Shown piece by piece: positions 23,934-33,559 of a DNA stretch of 64,000 nt. The notes beneath the pieces were generated by a model, which saw only the letters and a list, made by a program, of their open reading frames with translations, was not told where the DNA came from and ran no database searches. The number at the start of each line of letters is the position of its first letter. The first letter of the stretch is position 1. This stretch comes from Sycon ciliatum (Eukaryota; Porifera; Calcarea; Leucosolenida; Sycettidae). The position numbers and the translations under genes were made by a program. The stretch is taken from the NCBI RefSeq assembly GCF_964019385.1, contig NC_088655.1:11043706-11107705 (forward strand), in the 5' to 3' direction.

Positions 23934-24260
23934 CAGGCATAGTGGGATGGTCTAAGACCATGATTGAGAAACAGAGGGTACCAGGTTCAAGTCCTGCTTG
24001 GAAGCGGAAGGAATTTTTCCAGCCGTGCTGCGACCCACAGTTAATTGGGAACTCGTGGCCTGGCACGAGGGAAACATGGATGCAGTGAATGGGATTTCGG
24101 TCTTTGACCACTTTGTGGTGGGTCTGATCTACTCACCTCCCACCGCTTAGGAGCTGCATCTGCGCCTTGATCCAAGAGGGTGGTGGCGTTCCTGCGGATG
24201 CGGAAAACTGGGCCTTTGGCCGAGTCTCACGCGAACCGTGAATTTTTTTTTTTTGCTTGT
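23934..24260 (+). repeat. tRNA-derived SINE, copy 1
   Basis: A-box-like TGGTCTAAGACCA and B-box GGTTCAAGTCC near the 5' end, followed by a shared body (CCAGCCGTGCTGCGACCCACAG, GGTGGCGTTCC). Full-length copy. Confidence 0.75.
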
Positions 24261-24339
24261 TCGCCAAGCAAGCGTGGCTTGTCTTCGCATAAGCCAAATG
24301 AACTAAAGGAAATAATGAGGAATGAGCGAGGCCAATGAG

Positions 24340-24650
24340 GTGCACAGTGGGTTGGTCAAAGACCATGATTGAGATACGAGAGGTACCTGGTTCAAGTCCT
24401 GCCTGGGAGCGGTTTTTCCAGCCGTGCTGCTACCCACAGTCAACTGGGAACTTGTGGCCAGGCACAAGGGGTACATGGATGCAGCTAATGGGGTCGCTTT
24501 CGGCACTTGTGCCAGTGGTTGTGAGACTTACCCACTCACCCCCACCGTTAGGCGCTGCATCTGCCGCTAGGGTTTATCGGGTGTTAGCGGCCGTCGTGAG
24601 TTCCCTTCGGGAACGGATACGATAATTTACTTTATTTACTTAATGAGGTG
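24340..24650 (+). repeat. tRNA-derived SINE, copy 2
   Basis: Same head with B-box GGTTCAAGTCC at about 24391. The tail is different: CGTTAGGCGCTGCATCTGCCGCTAGGG to GTTCCCTTCGGGAACGGATACG, recurring inverted at 3606-3705 and 33738-33836. Confidence 0.75.
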
Positions 24651-25260
24651 AACATACGCGTGCAACGGCAGAATAGGCAAAATGACCAATGTACATGTAT
24701 GTAGTGTTTCGTACTTTAGTCTAACCAGACCAACCAGAGAGCCAAGACCTTAGTTCTAACTGTTGTACTACGATAAGACAAAGAACCTAGAACACATGCA
24801 ATCTACTAGATTATACATACGGGCTAAAGTGGGAAGGAGGAATGGAATGCTAGATCATGTAAGTGGATCATGATGATGGGAATGATATCGGAATGCATGT
24901 ATGCATGGGCTTCATGCATCTAGTCACATGACACTACACCTCCCTTTCTTTGAGGTCGTAAGAGCAAATATGGCAGTAGATTAAGAAGATGGAGAAGATA
25001 CCTAACTGGACGACTTTGAAAATGAAAACAATAAGACCGTTGCAGAAGGGATCCATTACAGAGTGCTGAAAGCACTGGTCTGTCCGAGGGAGTATTCTAG
25101 TATAGTGCATTGTACATGTACATGTATATCCTCTCCTCTTACGAAGAAAAGACCTAAGGGTGTACAGAGGACACACAGGCACATGCAAGCCATTAGAAAA
25201 GAGAACGAGCAAGAGAGGGAGAGACAGAAGAGTGGAGTATGTTGTTTGGAGAGACCAAAG

Positions 25261-25779
25261 TTAGAAGCGATCGGGAGCGTGAACGACACGGCCGCGAGCC
25301 GTGACATACTTATCAGGCTGGTCTTGAGCTGGAGGGGTCGATGGCAAGTTGGGAACTGCAGGACACGGCGGAGTAGAAGGTTGACTGGCTGGGGGATCAG
25401 GATCGGTAGTAGCGGCAGAGTGACCAGCAGGCGGCAACTGTTGCGGCGTTGGCATTGGGACAATGTGCCGCCGGTTGCGTCTGAACTGGCCCGATGGGGT
25501 TGCTACGATGTAGGAGCGCAAGGCTGGTTGGCTCATCACGTGGCCAGACTCTTCACGATCAGGTAGATACACAGGCTGTTGGGGACACAGAGACGGCAGT
25601 GTCCGGGCTGCATGGCGACTGGCATGGTTGGTGCTTTGGCGATCCTTTAAGCGCTGATCCGCGGCACGCAGGTCGCTCTGATCGACTGGATGCGACTGTC
25701 GCTGTGTTGGAGAGAGAGGTAAGAGTGACTGCAGCTGGCGGTTCATCAGAAGCTGGGCTGGACTCTTACCATTCTCCAA
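25261..25779 (-). pseudogene. pol C-terminus (integrase tail) remnant of gypsy element
   Basis: 172 aa from MENGKSPAQLLMNRQL, the motif that ends the catalytic integrase core in Ty3/gypsy elements. Later come GHVMSQPALRSYIVAT and RRNRRHI, typical of the gypsy integrase C-terminal (GPY/F-like) region, then a Pro-rich tail. No catalytic residues remain. Confidence 0.75.
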
Positions 25780-25982
25780 GGGAGTGTTGCGGTACGCGAG
25801 TAGTGCGAGGTGCCAATCAGTGCCCTGAAGGAACAGAAAACCTGGGCGGGCTCGGGCGCCGAATAAGACGTAGAAGGCGCTCCACCGGAGGAGCTACCTG
25901 AACCACCATTGCTGCCTCCGCCACCGGCGGGGGAAGATCCGCGGGAAGCGGGTTGAACCGAGCTGGGGTCCGAAGAAGACAT
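25746..25982 (-). pseudogene. gag N-terminal remnant
   Basis: Starts at the ATG four bases after the primer site: MSSSDPSSVQPASRG, then a Gly/Ser-rich low-complexity segment. The frame then runs into sequence belonging to the end of pol in another frame, so the gag reading frame is a stub created by the internal deletion. Confidence 0.65.
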
Positions 25983-26250
25983 GGCTATCCCACCGCTGCC
26001 ACCATGTAGTGTTTCGTACTTTAGTCTAACCAGACCAACCAGAGAGCCAAGACCTTAGTTCTAACTGTTGTACTACGATAAGACAAAGAACCTAGAACAC
26101 ATGCAATCTACTAGATATTATACATACGGGCTAAAGTGGGAAGGAGGAATGGAATGCTAGATCATGTAAGTGGATCATGATGATGGGAATGATATCGGAA
26201 TGCATGTATGCATGGGCTTCATGCATCTAGTCACATGACACTACAATGTA

Positions 26251-27736
26251 GATGATAATTATCTTCAGCGGTATGGTCCACCTCCCTTCGGAAAGCACGC
26301 TCCCCACCCTCCCAGTCTATCTTATCCAGTATGTACACACGCACGCCCACCCACCCACACCCGCACACAAACTCCACACACGCTGTCCAGACCAGCTCAC
26401 GCCGACGCTACATCGAATGTGAACAGGGCTTGAGTTTTTTTATTTTTTTATTTTTTTTATTTTTTTACTAGAGCCACGTAAACCCGTCATGTGTGAGCCA
26501 TGAATAAGGGGAGTGGTGGCGTGGTCTGGGATGCTCTGCCGACCTTGGGTCTCGGCTTCATCACAACCAGGCGCGCCAATAGCAGAGAGAGAGAGTTCCG
26601 CTGTACATCGTAGTATGCATTAGTGTGCGAAGAGGGATCCAGTAATGGCCTTTTGAACTTGAACATGAGCATTGTGTTTACGATGTTAGTTTTCTCAGTC
26701 ACAAAATACTCACGCAACGTGCAAGATTTGAACTTTCTCGTGTGAATACTCTGCACCGCCTGTCCACTTCCGAGCAAACATTCCATGGTGCAGTTACACC
26801 CCGCGTGAATCACCGCGTGATGGATTTTAATTGCCCGACGGAGTGCAAGGAATTCGCTGGCTTATTTGTGGCTAGAATTCTCCACTTGCGGCACTGCCAT
26901 CGCATTGAACCCACACAGATACCAGATACGCTCCAGCGGCGGATCCAGCGATCTCTACAGGGGGGTTCCAGTATAGTCAAAACTGAATGCTAGTACATGT
27001 AGCTGATACTTCAAATTACATGTACATGTACATGGACAACGCATATGGTTGCCAGTAGTACATTTACGAAATTTAGGGGGTTCTGAGGAACCCCTGGATC
27101 CACCCCTGCGCTCCCCGCCAAGACACTATAAAGGCTTTGAACGCCTTTGAAACGTCTTCTTGGTCACAAAGGCGTGCCAATGATATTCACACAAGAGACT
27201 TACTTGCTAAGGACAGGCATAAAACTGTCATGAGGATGACGCATGCTCACCCAATTCATCTGAACATGATTACCAGCGAGCTGTAATTCGGAAGTGGCAC
27301 TACAAACAAGCAAGTGGGTACTGCATGGCAAAATTCAACAAAAGGGACTCAAAACTCATAAAAAAAATCAAAAATCGCCAAAATTCAGAAAATATTCAGA
27401 ACTTTTTGTGGAAACCCCTACACTCCATGGACTTTCTCTTCTCGTTCATAACTACACAAAGTCATGCATATCATGCAAAGTACATGTACATTATGACACA
27501 TGAAGCGTTCAATGTCCACTTTAGAAAATACTTGTAGTAAGCGTTGAGGTTCAGTATGCACAATGGGTCAAGTTTGAACAAGCATGGCGTCTTTTAGCAT
27601 TAGTACACTGCTGGCAACTGAAATCCGACCCCCCTAGCGGTGCGCTAGCCGCGTTAGCGATTCGTAGGAGACGCTAGGGGGGGTCGGATTTCAGTTGCAA
27701 GCACTGTAGTAGTAGCAGCCGTAGTAGTAGTAGACT
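26251..27736. other. Intergenic before partial gene C
   Basis: Retroposon at 26437-26600 and a foldback around GGCAACTGAAATCCGACC (27612-27705). No exon 2-4 of the claudin type found for the orphan exon 1 at 23310. Confidence 0.4.
26437..26600 (-). repeat. Short retroposon, inverted copy
   Basis: T-rich tail at 26437-26469, then the reverse complement of the 8383-8500 unit, ending in a GA tract. Confidence 0.6.
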
Positions 27737-30540
27737 ATGGGTGCTACTGAGGGTTCGTCGATCAAGCTGAAGGTCGGATTGCTAGTCAGCGCTCTGGTTA
27801 CGACCACGCTATTGATCACAGCATTAGGCAAGTATAATAATTGTAATCGTTGATTGGAATATTCATAAGTTTAGGGAATGCGAAAGGGAAAAGTCTAAGG
27901 AAAGAGTTGACTGTCACCATCAGAAATCGAACCGGGGACCTTTACTTGAGGCTACCGATGCTCTGATCTTTTTTTTCTTTTTTGGTGTGTTAAAAAAACC
28001 CACTGAGCTATGGTGCAGTTGTCATCCCAGCAGAGACCATTCAACATTTTTGTCAGACTTCGAAACTGTCACTTCCTGTGAATCTGCACAGGCTTGTGGG
28101 ACGTAGCCCTCACTATACCCACACACTTCACGTACAAACTAGTACGCGGGCAGCCCCAATGTATCGAATTGTTGGAGTAGTGATACATCCACATGTTTGT
28201 TCAGATCTATGGAAGCCCCGCATCATGATCCTAAACAGCAGGGTAGTGTTTGGAAGACCCTTCCCTGACCTCCGGTGAATCGCAGCAAAAATTCCATTAT
28301 GGGAGCGATCCTTTCGAACAATTGTGAGGTCGATTTTTAATATTAAACTTCCGAAAAGATAATAATGATATTGTAAAAATGGAAGTAAAGTTCCCACGTC
28401 CGTGTTACAAATGGCTATACAATTCTATCGAGAGACACAACCAGCTTAGAAAGTTTCGCTTGTGCCAGGCCACCAAGTGAAAATACGGACTGGTGAGGAC
28501 GAACGTACAACGACAACGGAAGTGACAACAACAATCAATATTCGAAAACGTGGTAGACCGCGAAAACTAACCTCAATATCGGACACCGGACAAGTTGGAG
28601 TAAGAAGCTCAATAGAAATCCGCAATGGAGGAGACGTAGCGGAAAGGACACTGGGTATCGCGCACCCAACGGTTAGTGTCAAGAAACGTGGAAGGCCGTG
28701 GAAACGCGAAGATACAGATAGTGGTGATGCCACGAAGAGGCGAGATGACGGGACATTGGAGGAGACAACACCCAATGGAGCTAAGAATCGCACTTCGTCA
28801 ATCAAGCAACATCTGTCAGCCCGTACCAATTGTCGTGAGTTGTACAGTGATAATGTTTTCTCAATATTGTCACGTGGTAGATGTGCGTTGCATTTGGCTG
28901 TGTTAGAAGCTTTGTATATCCGTAAGTTAGATCCTGAACTTTGCGTACAAAAAGAAAATGTGTTGTCGCTACAATTGTTTGGTGTTGCTCCTCGTCGAGG
29001 TGGTAACAATGTAACTTAATTTGCTCACTATGTTGTTGTCACTATTATTATTTTCCTTCGAGTTTTGTGTCGTGCTAAACTTGATAATTTTCCACCTTGC
29101 CACGAGTGTTGTTATCTAATTATCTTTACGCTATTATAAGTTTTAGTCTTTCCAACTTGAGCCATTCCCTGTATAATCCTTGATGAGAAGGGACCAAAAA
29201 CGTTCGGATACTTATGACAAGTGCCTTATTATGACTGGATGTGTGTTTGCGTGGATACTTGCGACCCATAACTTACCTTCGTTTTAAAGTATTATCCGCC
29301 TCCGACCTCTTTAAAAAATTATTATTATTATTATTATTATTATGAAATGACATAAAGGCAATGTGCTAATCGAGGGGTTCATTTGATTGAAAGAACAGTA
29401 TATGTAGATGTAGATGTATGTACAAGTACAAAGACAAGTATGGATTGATGAGGAGAGAAATGGGGAAAATCAACTGCAAGGTGGCGGAATTCCGTTTCTT
29501 GTGAAGCTTTTGTGTTCAATCTTACATTTCAATTGAGTGTTGTGTCTATTTTCGAATTTGGGTTGTCTTTTTGCTTCGGTTCTTACAGTCAGTTAGGCAG
29601 GCACAGTGGGTTGGTCTAAGACCATAATTGAGAAACGAGTGGTACCAGGTTCAAGTCCTGCTTCGAAGCGGAAGGATTTTTCCAACCGTGCTGCGACCCA
29701 CAGTTAATTGGGAACTCATGGCCTGGCATGAGTAAAACATGGATGTGGCAAATGGGATTAAGGCCTTTGGCCTCTGGCTGGTGGATCTGATCTATCCTCC
29801 CCCACCGTTTAGGAGCCGCATCTGACGCCTGATCAGCGGGTGGTGGCGTCCCACGGAAGCGGAAAGGTGGTTCTTGACCAGGGAGTTGTACGACTCCTAG
29901 TTCTTGACCTGCCCGGTACGCGAACCCCTTGGAATTTTTTCTTTCTTTTCTGACAGTATGGTGTCACGCTATGGAGTATGGGCGTTGTGAATAAAACCAT
30001 TCTCAACTGCAGAGTACAGTCATTCCGTTATGAACTAGTGTTAAGCTCATACCCATTCATGTACATGTATAACACTCAAGGAAAGGATCCAATGTTACGA
30101 GGTATGACTATCGGTTCACACATGTTACCAAAGGATGGTCAGCCAGGCAGTGCGATAGCAAATCACAAAACTGACAGGCGTACTGAGGCATTAGATAATC
30201 GTATGCACATACATGTACATGTATAGTGTGCAGTGTACATGTAGGAACAGGTTTTCAGTGCCCAGTCTTTAATTAATTTATCATACTGTGGAATTATTTG
30301 TATGGTCTTGCGTGCGCGTTTGTTTGTTACGCAGGTCTGTTCATGCTAATCTCGGCGTTTAGCTTCCTGGGCGTTCGGTTCACATTCACGGATACTGTGC
30401 TGCAACTAACGGTGGAGTTGGCGGAAAAGTACGGCGCAGGATATGGCGTGGCATGGGTCAGCATTATAGCCTGCACAGTGACTGCTGTGTTGGCTCATTT
30501 CCACCACGGCTCGATTGAAACCACCGCCGACACCAAGTAA
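27737..30540 (+). CDS. C: partial claudin-like gene (exon 1 and exon 4 only seen)
   Basis: Exon 1 is 27737-27827 (MGATEGSSIKLKVGLLVSAL...), ending in phase 1 at AG/GCAAGT, a GC-type donor. The last exon is 30335-30540 (phase 1 acceptor GCAG/GT), encoding GLFMLISAFSFLG, an extracellular loop, YGAGYGVAWVS in TM4, then AHFHH and GSIETTADTK-stop. Exons 1 and 4 join in frame. I could not find exon 2 (loop 1 with GLW..C) or exon 3 (TM2) in between, where a Penelope-like fragment and a SINE are inserted. Either those exons were lost, which would give a three-helix product or a pseudogene, or they are too diverged for me to see. Exons 1 and 4 themselves are well preserved. Confidence 0.6.
27913..28017 (-). 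repeat. tRNA-like sequence with an expanded D loop
   Basis: On the minus strand CACCAT...ATGGTG pair as an acceptor-like stem. TAGCTCAGTGGG fits an A box and GGTTCGATTTC a B box. About 30 extra bases (A/T-rich) sit in the D loop region, so it is not a normal tRNA gene; probably a SINE head or tRNA pseudogene. Confidence 0.4.
28462..29019 (+). pseudogene. Penelope-like element 3' end with two AT-hooks
   Basis: 185-aa open frame. The first third has two AT-hook cores, RKRGRPRK and KKRGRPWK. The end reads SSIKQHLS...LHLAVLEALYIRKLDPEL, resembling the last part of the GIY-YIG endonuclease of Penelope-like elements. Downstream, at about 29178, is TTGATGAGAAGGGACC...AAAACG, a decayed hammerhead-like sequence often seen at the 3' side of such elements. 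The RT is absent. The assignment rests on the tail motif and is moderate. Confidence 0.5.
29310..29342. repeat. ATT microsatellite
   Basis: (ATT)n after the Penelope-like 3' end, possibly its tail. Confidence 0.8.
29598..29930 (+). repeat. tRNA-derived SINE, copy 3
   Basis: Same family as 23934-24260, B-box GGTTCAAGTCC near 29649, inserted in the gap between exons of partial gene C. Confidence 0.72.
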
Positions 30541-30839
30541 AGCTCTCTTTACACCGCATTGAAATGTGAGCACTGACAGTTGTGAAGGACTTTCACCCTC
30601 AAGGAAAGATCCGTCCGTTCTAATCCAGCTCCATAATTGGGTTAACCCATCAGATCAGAGGCTCTTGACGTTCTGGTTACGGTAGTTGCAGGCGAGGTAT
30701 GCTGGTTTTCTAACACCTCAAGATGATACTTGGATGGTGCCTGTTGGCGACATAATTATAACTATTTAGGTTTTCAATTTTTTCCGGAAATCAACACACA
30801 TTCCAGCTTTATGCTGGACCAATATACATGTACATGCAC

Positions 30840-31700
30840 ACACTAGGTCTACATCTCGACACCCAGCTTCGGTGGGATACTCAAGTTGCAACTACTACAC
30901 GGAAGACCTCCCAGAAACTGACGGCGCTGCGAGCCATTCGCTCCTGCTTAACTGAGCAACAAGCCCTGCTATTTTACAGATCGTTAATACTACCGGACAT
31001 GTTGTATGGATCTAATGCCTTCTTCTCGGTTCTCTCTGCGCACCAACGGCATCAGCTTTCGGTCCTCGACAAGCGATGTATCCGCTGCGTTGCCAACCAG
31101 CCATTCCCCTCCCACACAGATCCCATCTACACCCGTCTAGGCCTCATCCCCATCATCCAAAACGCCCACTGTAAACTCCGCCTTCTCATGCTTCGTATCC
31201 ACACCGCCAGAAATAGTAATCTCCTGTCCAAGCGCCTACGTCGCCAGACTGAAGGCGTCACTCGGATCAACGATCCAAATGCGTATGTTGTCCCTGCCAC
31301 CAGGCGAGTCTCTGGTGACTGTCGGCCGCTCGTTTCTGCTGTTAAATTATGGAACGCCCTGCCCCAAGAGTTCAAGTCCCTCGCCTGCCATAGATCATTC
31401 AAGAGACTTTTAAAGGTTTATTTTTATGGTTAGCCAGCATCTAGGCTTGGACTTGGAGTCGTGACTCAACTGTGACTCAACTGTGCTTTCTTCTTCTTCT
31501 TTTTTCTTCTTTTTTCCCCTTTCTCTTTTTTCTTTTTGAGTATTTGCAGTCTGTGTTTTCTGTGTTTTTCTCTCTTTCGTGGAGGCTTGCTTGTTGTATC
31601 CTTGGCTCTCGGCCGTTACTTTATCGCCATCATAATATTGGGCACCATTGCCCGTTTGGTCTGCGATACAAAATAAAATTTCAACAACAACAACAACAAC
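30840..31700 (+). pseudogene. 5'-truncated LINE tail with (CAA)n end
   Basis: One open frame to 31433: LGLHLDTQLRW, LTEQQALLFYRSLILPDMLYG, LDKRCIRC, and KLWNALPQEFKSL near the end, the C-terminal thumb region of a jockey/CR1-like reverse transcriptase. No catalytic RT core. AATAAA lies near 31672 and a (CAA)6 tail at 31682-31700. A different family from the 57638-64000 LINEs. Confidence 0.78.
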
Positions 31701-33559
31701 ACGTAGCCATTATTGTTCTTACGCACATTGTCAAATTGCATAGTGATGAAGTCAGTATTGATAGGGTTGCTGTATTTTAGAGCTCCACTGCATCAAATTG
31801 TACATCTAGGAGTGTGCCCATCATTTCACCAAGATCATCTACATGTACATGTATAATTATTCGACATGACAGGCATGCTGTACATGTACATGTACAATCG
31901 AGCCCTGATCCTTTCAAGCCAATTGTGAAAATTGCATGCTTCAGGCACGCAAAGAATGCTGTGTTGTGAACTTATTTTGTTTTATACCGGTAGGCATTAA
32001 TGACACCAGAAATTTACTTGCACTCACGCTGCTTCTGGAAAAGAATACACACGTAGAATAATGTTGTCCATTTATACATGTATGACTAGACTCGGAGGGA
32101 AGGCCAAGGATCAATTTATACTTTTATAGCAAAGAAAAGGACCTAGAAACTACTCATTACGCTATCTGTATCATATCGACTAACACCACCATCCGCCAAC
32201 GTTTTTCGCAACTGAGACTTTCGGGCAATGAAATGCTTCACACCATCCGCAACAGAACGCCTGCCTGCCAGGGAGGAATGACACCTTTTTAGGAAGATAA
32301 CTTTAGCAAGGAACTGGTCCTGCAACATCAGTTTCACTGCAATGGGGACTGAAACGTGGACAGAACTCAGCCATGTGAAAATGAGTGAAAACCTAAATTT
32401 CATTTTTTTTGTTCAGTTTCGTAGAGCCTATAACACGTGGAACAGGCAGCTGCAGATCCAGCGCTTAGCAATGGGGGTGAACAGTTCAATGAAACACTTG
32501 TCATAATAATAATAGATACCTGAGGCAAGTAGAGCAGTGATACTACTGGTGAACTCGCTTCTATTGGCTCATTATCTTTCCACCACTTGTGGTGGCATAC
32601 ATGTACATGCATATAACACATGTACTCGTATTACTCCAGCTGTCCTGTTCGTGATACAAGCAGGAGCAACCCTCTGTTCCATAGTCAGGGGTTTCAGAGC
32701 AATCCTTCAAATCTACCAAAACAAACAAAACAAACTTGAAGGAGAGAGGGAGAACACTTAATTCAAAAAGTAACAGTTGCAGTGCAAAAGAAGTGCTTCA
32801 ATGGCATCGGAGCTACACCCATCCTCATCTGGGAAGAAGGCCAGAATCAACAAAGTCGTAATGTACAAATATGGTTACGTTCGTGATAACGGCGGTCACA
32901 CCACTACTGGGCAAGGTCCCACATGGCGTGTACGAGTCCCTGATTTAGACCGAGTGAGAGAGTGCCGAGTTAAGAGCTATAACAAATCTGCATAATTAAC
33001 GTCACGTAGACACCACCTTGAAGTTGAACATCATTGTGTTGGCTCGATTGACGAAGGCGTTGGTATAGCAGATGGCACTCACCACTCTCATCACGGCACT
33101 AGTTACAAAGATTGTTGTTTTGAGTGTCTCGACTACCCCAGTTTTTCCCAGTTCCGGCACCAACAAAATAATAAAGATTACATGGACTGGATCAGTGCAT
33201 GTCTACCTCATAGAGTCATACTGGTCGTATTACTTGCTAGTTGCCTCCTGCATGAAGGGTAGCGCATTTTTGTGCCCACTTGATTTAAAGATTGGCTGAC
33301 TCATGACTTCCAACCCCACGCGCAAGAGAGATCCATCTTACCATCGACAACATTATAATTCTTATACATGTAATCACCAAATCCGCGTGATCGAACCACT
33401 TAGTATTTTACTGAGTAATCAGCGGCCACTACTTGCATGTCGTATTGCAACCACTGGAGTATATTATACCGAACTAAAACCATGGGTGATCCCATTTTCG
33501 TTCAGGACAGCGTTGGTGCAAGGTCGATTTATGCTTGAAAGTCTGAAAAGCACTGAAAC
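31701..33559. other. Intergenic before gene D
   Basis: TACATG runs, MITE debris at 32088-32240 (AACACCACCATCCGCCAACG), and short ORFs without recognisable content. Confidence 0.4.

Larger units (their letters stand above)
24700..26245 (-). mobile_element. Internally deleted Ty3/gypsy-type retrotransposon
   Basis: LTRs 24700-24938 (239 bp) and 26005-26245 (241 bp) run TGTAGTG...CACTACA and differ mainly by a 2-bp indel. The flanks are ATGTA on both sides (24695-24699, 26246-26250), a 5-bp target duplication. On the minus strand the primer site TGGTGGCAGCGGTGGGAT lies at 26004-25987, followed by an ATG at 25982. A polypurine tract (plus strand CCTCCCTTTCTTT) sits at 24939-24951. The 1066-bp interior holds only the beginning of gag and the end of pol; protease, RT, RNase H and most of integrase are deleted. 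Confidence 0.87.

Noticed and set aside
28090-28175. Exon-2-like frame CAG/GC-TTG-TGG giving GLW and a later Cys in partial gene C
   Set aside because: No Cys follows GLW at +3, the frame stops without a phase 1 donor, TGA lies just upstream, and CTATACCCACAC-CTTC-CG recurs at 42335 in non-coding repeat.
29957-30060. Frame YGVTLWSMGVV...NC after a strong acceptor
   Set aside because: Works only in phase 0, lacks the first Cys, and the phase 1 frame hits a stop; not compatible with the family.
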